Positions 27,101-30,649 of a stretch of 30,649 nucleotides of DNA are shown here, in pieces. This DNA is from a virus: positions 1 through 30,649 of the IMG/VR virus record IMGVR_UViG_3300020474_000066. The stretch is one strand, 5' to 3'. Each line of letters starts with the position of its first letter. Position 1 is the stretch's first letter. Made by a program: the position numbers and the translations under genes. The notes under the pieces were generated by a model that worked only from the letters and a program-made list of their open reading frames with translations, was not told the origin of the DNA and did no database searches.

Positions 27101-27255
27101 GATCTTTCATCACCAGCCCCCTTCGTTTGAAACTGAATAGTTGCAATCGCTTCTTTTAACGCACTAAGATAATCCTCCTCTTCGGAGAGATTATCTAGGT
27201 CTACACCCATCTCTAAGAGTATTTCTATTGGATCAGTAGTAGTCCTAGATGCCAT
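24172..27255 (-). CDS. Tape-measure-like tail protein (1027 aa)
   Basis: Residues 1-200 are charged and helical. About 215-350 hold hydrophobic segments (IFGFIANILIGKFLVKLIEW, LLSLYLVFGTGLGRFIFSLT). About 447-490 have DKVPAMLTAGEFVMSRGAVQ followed by KYGVKALEGMNAAGGG, a block found in many phage tape-measure proteins. Linkers rich in Ser, Gly and Pro follow, then a helical part (about 600-700) and two copies of an AQKYAxSKGKY module (865-896 and 926-957). The N-terminal hydrophobic region resembles that of the next gene (IGNILMGLFLSKMVDF), which suggests paralogy. The start overlaps the gp51-like gene by 11 bases. A role like T4 gp29, setting tail length and sitting inside the tube, is inferred. 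Confidence 0.75.
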   Translation of the reverse strand: MASRTTTDPIEILLEMGVDLDNLSEEEDYLSALKEAIATIQFQTKGAGDERSTILQQEVIKVRKQRKAADPKFKARKTTIKPDAFFERKSEEVRDDVRTGAIDPKKLKFSSVNVAPKQKALPTNAIVPYEEPEAEEDTKAKTKKKEKPTNLLEQIAKSVTNIADTLKDQYNLKKKAGEFDRKKAQRDKRKLNESNLEKGFSALFKTAQKIIAPVRGIFDKIFGFIANILIGKFLVKLIEWISKPDNQNKLKNIIQFLGKHWPKLLSLYLVFGTGLGRFIFSLTKTLIGGAVKLTVAIAKLLAAKKLVGGLGARKFARLLGGKKGKLLAAGLTTALTVGGTYAATSALAGGGGETQTQGFSGGGLAKPPKVEPLPKNAERNQGMSGAQKGMAFGSLFGPLGMAAGAGIGSLFDNFGNKKDDTVKLSSPAKVELEVSSGTGTDGEVDGPGGTDKVPAMLTAGEFVMSRGAVQKYGVKALEGMNAAGGGTNLPKMVKDKVYAAGGGYIGRGTGAGSPGGGYGDNRGYATGSITSDPLGALDRILGQSSGGRVRLPGGGEQDSKPSSSSPKPRVQPKDPIIRSSSNKPPSSSEQETSKDQKAAGIPERMLKSPTFRDSGLLYLRSMLGGLGGPITESQLSEASRVELNNAIARAKQRTSSELAFAEKQLQEAKDGGFNKQILAERQSVRDRLKRGEVRVLYQDYYDGNDEKNITPAAENAKSILGKFWATSTEKGGYRVVNEKYDFVEMPDPMAVLRGDSSGVSKGAKAGEDITLRQKLQALHQLNPLARSMNVDMILGEKPNPKRDLGNIMKYTIGGIADHFTGNLFDFDQQGGRSLMNPSGKKEEKAREKVDKQLSTLQGMSKQQVLNAQKYAESKGKYFSSTDGRTYESYQAAVDAQKSTSATPVAPAKPASSAKPATPSMSQAEALNAQKYAASKGKYYSSADGKTYPNYQAAVDAQTKFHKGGMVMGRNKPKISSPEAPMQAKVSVIRIPKTKSNDSLPAPRGGSRTPDINAGNGSASKRKILGIV
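24385..24663 (-). repeat. Two-copy 61-residue-period repeat in the tape-measure-like protein
   Basis: Copy 1 spans 24568-24663 and copy 2 spans 24385-24480. Each encodes a ~32-residue unit with the pattern LNAQKYAxSKGKYxSSxDG, then TYxxYQAAVDAQ. They are separated by a Pro/Ala/Ser/Thr linker. DNA identity is high over the unit, so the duplication is fairly recent. The downstream end runs into FHKGGMV. Confidence 0.85.
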
Positions 27256-27415
27256 TCGATTGCTGATGCTTTAGTTTCTCTTCTTCAAGATGTTGTTGTA
27301 ATAAAGCGACGTAGATATCACGTTCCCATGGTATCATATTTTCAATCTCCGTTAATGAGTATTTATGGTACTGAATCAAGGAAAAATTTAATCTTAAGTA
27401 TGATTCAAGATTCAT
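27245..27415 (-). CDS. 51: gp51-like baseplate hub assembly protein (56 aa)
   Basis: A 56-residue ORF from ATG at 27415 to TAG at 27245 fills the gap between gp26 and the large tape-measure-like gene. It starts 11 bases after the gp26 stop and overlaps the next start by 11 bases. The product begins MNLESYLRLNFSLIQYHKYS and has IENMIPWERDIYVALLQQHL, then a charged, Gln/Lys/Glu-rich tail. The ERDIYVALL helix recalls small tail-assembly chaperones such as T4 gp51, which catalyses hub assembly and is not a virion component. Position next to gp26 agrees, because hub-assembly genes cluster. The identification rests on pattern and context. The ORF itself is strongly supported by tight packing. Confidence 0.7.
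   Translation of the reverse strand: MNLESYLRLNFSLIQYHKYSLTEIENMIPWERDIYVALLQQHLEEEKLKHQQSNGI
27360..27367 (-). promoter_or_regulatory. Possible T4-type late promoter motif CATAAATA inside gp51-like gene
   Basis: The minus strand reads CATAAATA about 105 bp upstream of the tape-measure-like start at 27255. It lies within coding sequence (His-Lys-Tyr codons), so it may be coincidental. If active, it would provide a transcript for the large tail proteins separate from gp26. Confidence 0.3.
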
Positions 27416-27426
27416 ATGAACCATAC

Positions 27427-28146
27427 CTACGCGAAAAAACTTGCTAGTCCCTCAAGTACAACATCACTCTTAACTTTAGTAGCAGGGTTAGTCACAGAAA
27501 CAGTATGCGATAACTTAGGCATTGTCTCAAAGAACTTCTCAATACCTTTGAACTGCGACGAGTTCATAGACTCAAGGAACTCATTGATTTCTTTCTTGGT
27601 ACAATCTCCTGCTGCCCATACCTCTTCTTCACTACAAATAGATTCAATACAAGATGCAATCAAATCAAATGATTGGTCCATCGCATTCTTATCTTCAAAG
27701 TCAAAGTTGTTTTTGATAAATTGTTCCAAAGAAGGATACTTCATGACCATCATCAAGTCATCACCAATCTTAATCTTATTATCATGCTCATCATCTTTCT
27801 GAATTTTAATGTCATCAATATTAATTGAGACAGGAACTTCAGTTTCTCCATCATCAGGACAAATGATATTGAGTTCAATCTCTTCACCGACCGACTTACC
27901 ACGAATGTTTAGGAAGAGGAATTCAATATCAAATGTAGGGAGTTGTTCTACTTTGATACCTTTTGTCTTAATACAATTCTTAATTACACCTTTGATAGCA
28001 GTAGTAATCTGTTTGGTATCTTCACTCTCCAGAGCAATAACTAAAATCTTTTCCTCTTTTACCAGGAAAGGTCTATATTGAATTGGTTCTCCTGTCGATG
28101 GCAACTCAAGTTCATATGTTGGTGTGGCAATCTTTGGTAAAGGCAT
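27427..28146 (-). CDS. 26: gp26-like baseplate hub protein (239 aa)
   Basis: This 239-residue protein opens with MPLPKIATPTYELELPSTGE and continues with YRPFLVKEEKILVIALES, IKNCIK, DIEFLFLNIRGKSVGE and ICPDDGE. This order is characteristic of the T4 baseplate hub family of gp26 (Pfam T4_baseplate). In T4, gp26 takes part in building the central baseplate hub. The length is close to the ~208 residues of T4 gp26. It is followed by the gp51-like gene after 11 bases and preceded by a late-promoter-like ACTAAATA. No abnormality was seen in the frame. Confidence 0.85.
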   Translation of the reverse strand: MPLPKIATPTYELELPSTGEPIQYRPFLVKEEKILVIALESEDTKQITTAIKGVIKNCIKTKGIKVEQLPTFDIEFLFLNIRGKSVGEEIELNIICPDDGETEVPVSINIDDIKIQKDDEHDNKIKIGDDLMMVMKYPSLEQFIKNNFDFEDKNAMDQSFDLIASCIESICSEEEVWAAGDCTKKEINEFLESMNSSQFKGIEKFFETMPKLSHTVSVTNPATKVKSDVVLEGLASFFA

Positions 28147-28176
28147 AATATCCTATAAGTATTATTTCAGTATGAT

Positions 28177-28184
28177 TATTTAGT
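28177..28184 (-). promoter_or_regulatory. Late promoter-like motif ACTAAATA
   Basis: ACTAAATA lies 31 bp upstream of the gp26 ATG, the same distance as the NATAAATA motifs before the two giant fibre genes. It differs from NATAAATA at one position. The shared spacing supports a late promoter for the gp26-gp51-tape-measure operon. Confidence 0.45.
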
Positions 28185-28197
28185 GCGTGTTTAGGAA

Positions 28198-29139
28198 TTA
28201 AAACATGGAGCGTAGGTTTCCGCTTGAATCACGAACCGGACTTCCATCGGGAAGTAATAGTGGTCCATCATTTACAGAACTACCTCCACTAGCACTATCT
28301 CTATCAGCGAATTGAGTCCCAGGTCCGTTAGTGCTACCACCTAGTGATGCACTAGCGTTTTGTGCGGTTTGAATTTTTTGTACTGGAGATGCTGCTGGTG
28401 GAACTTGAGATGATTCTGTTGGACTTGATGAAGCAATGCTAGGATCACCAGACCTTCTGACAGTATAGCGAATATAATTCATGGAGACGGTACACTTCAA
28501 AAGATTTGCTGCCTCATAGGAGACTGGCATTGAATTAATTGATAAGGGGAATGACCTGTAAAATTCATACTCTAGATATTGTCCCGTGGGATTCCATTGC
28601 GGATTGTTCAGTGGATTTTTAGCCTTTTTTCCATAGTCTTTCTCAAACTTATATACTTTGAGTCCTCTATCAGCAGTATAATCATCTGCATAATTCATCC
28701 TATAGTAATAGTTTTTACTGCTACGGGTGTTGCGATCAGCAGATACAAAGTCCCCAGTAGTTCCTGCTCCAGTTATAAAGTCAATCCAAGTCTCAAAGAA
28801 TATGATGGGTAGATAATTTTGCACATCAACGTAAAAAGTAAAGTCAATTCTGTCATCAAAAAATCTCCTATGTGCGTGCCTTTCAGTCACACCCGTATGA
28901 TCATTATTAATTTCCATAGTCGCAACACTAGATCCTGGTAGAACTGCCTCAGAGCAGAGTAAGTTCAGTGTTTCTTGACTAGTACCAAATGTAATACCAG
29001 CAGACTTAAGTTTCTGAGTGAAAGCATCAGATCCCGTTGCTCCCCCAGATGGCAAAGCAAACTCTACTAGAAAATGTGATGTTGTTGATGGTCTTAGTAT
29101 TGATGACTTAATATCATCAACTGTTTTTACGCTAGGCAT
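28198..29139 (-). CDS. Tail-tube-fold protein, probable gp54-like tube initiator (313 aa)
   Basis: This 313-residue protein has an N-terminal TTSHFLVEFALPSGG segment, then LLCSEAVLPGSSVATMEINN, RRFFDDRIDFTFYVDVQNYLPIIFFETWIDFI and a C-terminal YEFYRSFPLSINSMPVSYEA. Order and content resemble tail-tube-type barrels, where a 'signal - xLPGxx - DxxxFTFYVD - FxxWxxxI' pattern is common. T4 gp54, which starts tube polymerisation on the baseplate, has a similar length (320) and contains a tube-like domain. gp19-like tube protein is the alternative, but it is much shorter in T4 (about 163). The C-terminal ~80 residues are Ser/Pro/Gly-rich and disordered. Position beside gp26 and gp51 fits a baseplate role. 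It is divergent from gp4. Confidence 0.65.
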   Translation of the reverse strand: MPSVKTVDDIKSSILRPSTTSHFLVEFALPSGGATGSDAFTQKLKSAGITFGTSQETLNLLCSEAVLPGSSVATMEINNDHTGVTERHAHRRFFDDRIDFTFYVDVQNYLPIIFFETWIDFITGAGTTGDFVSADRNTRSSKNYYYRMNYADDYTADRGLKVYKFEKDYGKKAKNPLNNPQWNPTGQYLEYEFYRSFPLSINSMPVSYEAANLLKCTVSMNYIRYTVRRSGDPSIASSSPTESSQVPPAASPVQKIQTAQNASASLGGSTNGPGTQFADRDSASGGSSVNDGPLLLPDGSPVRDSSGNLRSMF

Positions 29140-29140
29140 C

Positions 29141-29148
29141 TATAAATA
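29141..29148 (+). promoter_or_regulatory. T4-type late promoter TATAAATA
   Basis: A perfect T4 late promoter core TATAAATA lies on the plus strand 24 bp upstream of the gp4 ATG at 29172. It fits in the 32-bp gap between divergent genes. A minus-strand GTATATAAGG in the same gap is a weaker candidate for the gp54-like gene. Confidence 0.75.
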
Positions 29149-29171
29149 GTTTTTTACCTTATATACTATGT

Positions 29172-29615
29172 ATGGGAGAAAGCATAAAAAGTAAATACAA
29201 ACCTTCGCATCCAAAGAAATATAAAGGTAATGTTGAAAATATCATCTGCCGTAGTAGTTGGGAGCGAAAGTTTTGCCGTTACTGTGATCTAAACGAAAAT
29301 ATTCTTGAGTGGGGTAGTGAGGAGTTTTACATTCCATATGTGTCTCCAGTCGATCGACGAGTTCATAAGTATTACCCAGACTTTATTATTAAAGTCAAGG
29401 AGAGTACAGGTACAATTAAAACTTATGTGGTAGAAGTAAAACCAAAAAGAGAAACTCTACCACCAGTGCCAGGTAAAAAGCAAAAGAAAACTTTGATACG
29501 TGAGTGTACAACCTATGCAGTCAACCAAGCAAAATGGAAGGCTGCTGTTGAGTTCTGTGCTGATAGAAGAATTGAATTCAAAATAATCACAGAGAAAGAA
29601 CTCGGAATCAGATGA
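29172..29615 (+). CDS. 4: gp4-like head completion protein (147 aa)
   Basis: This 147-residue protein matches the length of T4 gp4 (150). It opens YKPSHPKKYKGNVENIICRS then SWERKFCRYCDLNENILEWGS, with YPDFIIKVKE and VVEVKPKRETLPP downstream. The order E (SSWE), D (PDF), ExK (VEVKPK) is the nuclease-like PD-(D/E)xK pattern. In T4-like phages gp4, with gp2 and gp50, completes the DNA-filled head so that tails can join. The next start overlaps its stop as ATGA. A perfect late promoter precedes it. The nuclease-like residues are seen, but activity is not established here. Confidence 0.85.
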   Translation: MGESIKSKYKPSHPKKYKGNVENIICRSSWERKFCRYCDLNENILEWGSEEFYIPYVSPVDRRVHKYYPDFIIKVKESTGTIKTYVVEVKPKRETLPPVPGKKQKKTLIRECTTYAVNQAKWKAAVEFCADRRIEFKIITEKELGIR

Positions 29616-29962
29616 ACCGTATCGAACCCATACTCACAAAATTAAATGAGACCATGGACACTGAGGATCAGATGCTCATGATCATGGATGCTCTCAATGA
29701 TACTGTCACTCCTGTCCCTGATCCTGGAACTCTCTGCACATTTTTATACCAAGCAAAAACTCCCAGAATAAGATACGATCAGCATCCTTTAGTCCTGGTA
29801 ACAGAACTATTCCAATGGGGATTCCGTGGGTTTAACTTTCATTGGAGAAAGTATAGACAATATACTTGGGAAGAAATCTCAGGTCAAGTTTATATCGTAC
29901 AGAGAGATGAACTTGATGAGTTAAACTCAATACAATATGGAAAATTTGTGCTAAATAGATAA
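29612..29962 (+). CDS. Conserved-looking phage protein of unknown function (116 aa)
   Basis: This 116-residue ORF overlaps the gp4 stop by four bases (ATGA), so the two are probably translationally coupled. It has an acidic N-terminal helix (MNRIEPILTKLNETMDTEDQ), a YQAKTPRIRYDQHPLVLV segment and an aromatic, basic GFRGFNFHWRKYRQYTWEE segment. I could not assign a family. The pattern of a small, mixed alpha/beta protein with a conserved HP/FHW core fits a structural or assembly role. In T4 the gene after gp4 is gp53, but no similarity to gp53 was recognised. It is followed after 14 bases by the gp48-like gene. Confidence 0.75.
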   Translation: MNRIEPILTKLNETMDTEDQMLMIMDALNDTVTPVPDPGTLCTFLYQAKTPRIRYDQHPLVLVTELFQWGFRGFNFHWRKYRQYTWEEISGQVYIVQRDELDELNSIQYGKFVLNR

Positions 29963-29976
29963 AAAGATAGTGCATA

Positions 29977-30649
29977 ATGGCTGGTAAATACGGAGGCGAA
30001 GGAACAGTATTTCCGTCACCAGTAGATGGTGGAAAAAAATTATATTGGGAAGTTAATTCTGAAACTGGAGTAGCAGAACTATATGAAAGAAAAGGAGTTG
30101 AATTTCCAATTAAGTTAGGGACGAAAAAACCTGGTGAAGACTTTGAAGTTCATGATCCTCCTTTTCCTCAAAGGGGATTTTTTGAAGTATTTGATGAGCA
30201 GCAAAGAAAAGAATTTTTGAGTGATACAGTTCAAAAGAAAATGAACGATCATTTAAGAACAACTACAGTGAATGGTAACAAAGCTGCCAATCCTGATATG
30301 CCCGATCTCGATGCACAGAAAAGAAGTGACGACCTACTGGAAACTGGAAAAGTAACTGTTCCTCCAGATCGATCTGACGAAGAGGCTGCTGTTGATGCAG
30401 CAAAACGGGGTAGCGATAAAGTAAATCAAGAAGCAGAAGCGTTAATAAACAGTGAAGCGGCAGCTACAAGAACTAACACAAGAAAAGGTTCTGCTTCTTT
30501 TGGTAACCATAGTTATCCATTAGATAGAAATCAATCTCAAGACTTTATGAAGTTTACTCTTTTAGAGTATAAACCAAAGAAAGTTGGTGGTGGTGCTAGC
30601 GGTGGGGGATTTGGTTTTGCTGATCGCGATAGAGTAGGACCAAACGGAA
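29977..30649 (+). CDS. Probable gp48-like tail-tube cap/baseplate protein (partial, 224+ aa)
   Basis: The frame is open from ATG at 29977 to the right edge, 224 codons and one base with no stop, so the C-terminus is missing. The N-terminal part is MAGKYGGEGTVFPSPVDGG then KKLYWEVNSETGVAELYERK. A long Lys/Glu/Asp/Ala-rich helical or disordered segment follows. Near the edge HSYPLDRNQSQDFMKFTLLEYKPKK begins a beta-rich domain that I associate with gp48 tube-cap proteins of cyanophages. It belongs to the gp4 operon. The identification is tentative and needs the missing C-terminus. A late-promoter-like CTAAATAG overlaps the stop of the preceding gene. Confidence 0.55.
   Translation, partial: MAGKYGGEGTVFPSPVDGGKKLYWEVNSETGVAELYERKGVEFPIKLGTKKPGEDFEVHDPPFPQRGFFEVFDEQQRKEFLSDTVQKKMNDHLRTTTVNGNKAANPDMPDLDAQKRSDDLLETGKVTVPPDRSDEEAAVDAAKRGSDKVNQEAEALINSEAAATRTNTRKGSASFGNHSYPLDRNQSQDFMKFTLLEYKPKKVGGGASGGGFGFADRDRVGPNG

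Noticed and set aside
29612-29962. gp53 baseplate wedge assignment from T4 gene order
   Set aside because: T4 gp53 follows gp4, but the 116-residue sequence has no recognisable similarity and is much shorter than gp53 (about 196 residues).

Overview
The window looks like the tail and baseplate region of a T4-like contractile-tailed phage (myovirus) that infects a marine cyanobacterium. Three things point to this: T4-type baseplate genes (gp26, gp51, gp27-like, gp5-like, gp4), very large fibre proteins of the kind seen in marine cyanophages, and a small gene whose C-terminus has the CP12 signature of cyanobacterial Calvin-cycle regulation. The DNA is AT-rich and almost fully coding. No stretch over 300 bases lacks a gene.

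Most genes are on the minus strand and read right to left. In transcription order: a tail-tube-fold protein (gp54-like, 28198-29139), gp26 (27427-28146), a 56-residue gp51-like protein (27245-27415), two very large tape-measure-like proteins (24172-27255 and 20799-24170, the second carrying lysozyme and zinc-peptidase domains), a gp27-like hub protein (19432-20775), CP12 (19197-19424), a gp5-like OB-fold hub protein with no lysozyme or needle (17353-19197), a 2250-residue modular fibre-like protein (10562-17314), a small beta-helical spike candidate (9904-10536) and two 253-residue paralogues (8366-9901). Genes are packed end to end with 1-11 base overlaps or short gaps, so they probably form long late operons.

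An island of small genes (7201-8330) interrupts the structural genes. It holds four short ORFs and a tRNA-Leu(UAA). It begins with a perfect bacterial sigma-70 consensus promoter (TTGACA, 17 bp, TATAAT) and ends in a strong hairpin terminator, so it is probably expressed early and separately from its late neighbours. Just beyond the terminator, a T4-type late promoter motif restarts transcription into a 1966-residue fibre protein (1164-7064). A glycine-rich fibre or adhesin gene follows and runs off the left edge.

At the right end, transcription diverges from a 32-bp gap containing a perfect TATAAATA. The plus strand then carries gp4 (head completion), a small conserved-looking gene and the start of a probable gp48-like tail-tube cap gene that runs off the right edge.

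The main biological picture is a rearranged tail tip. In T4, gp5 is a single chain with an OB fold, a lysozyme and a beta-helical needle. Here the OB fold, the cell-wall hydrolases and the candidate needle appear to be on three separate polypeptides. A CP12-like regulator of host carbon metabolism is embedded between the two hub genes.
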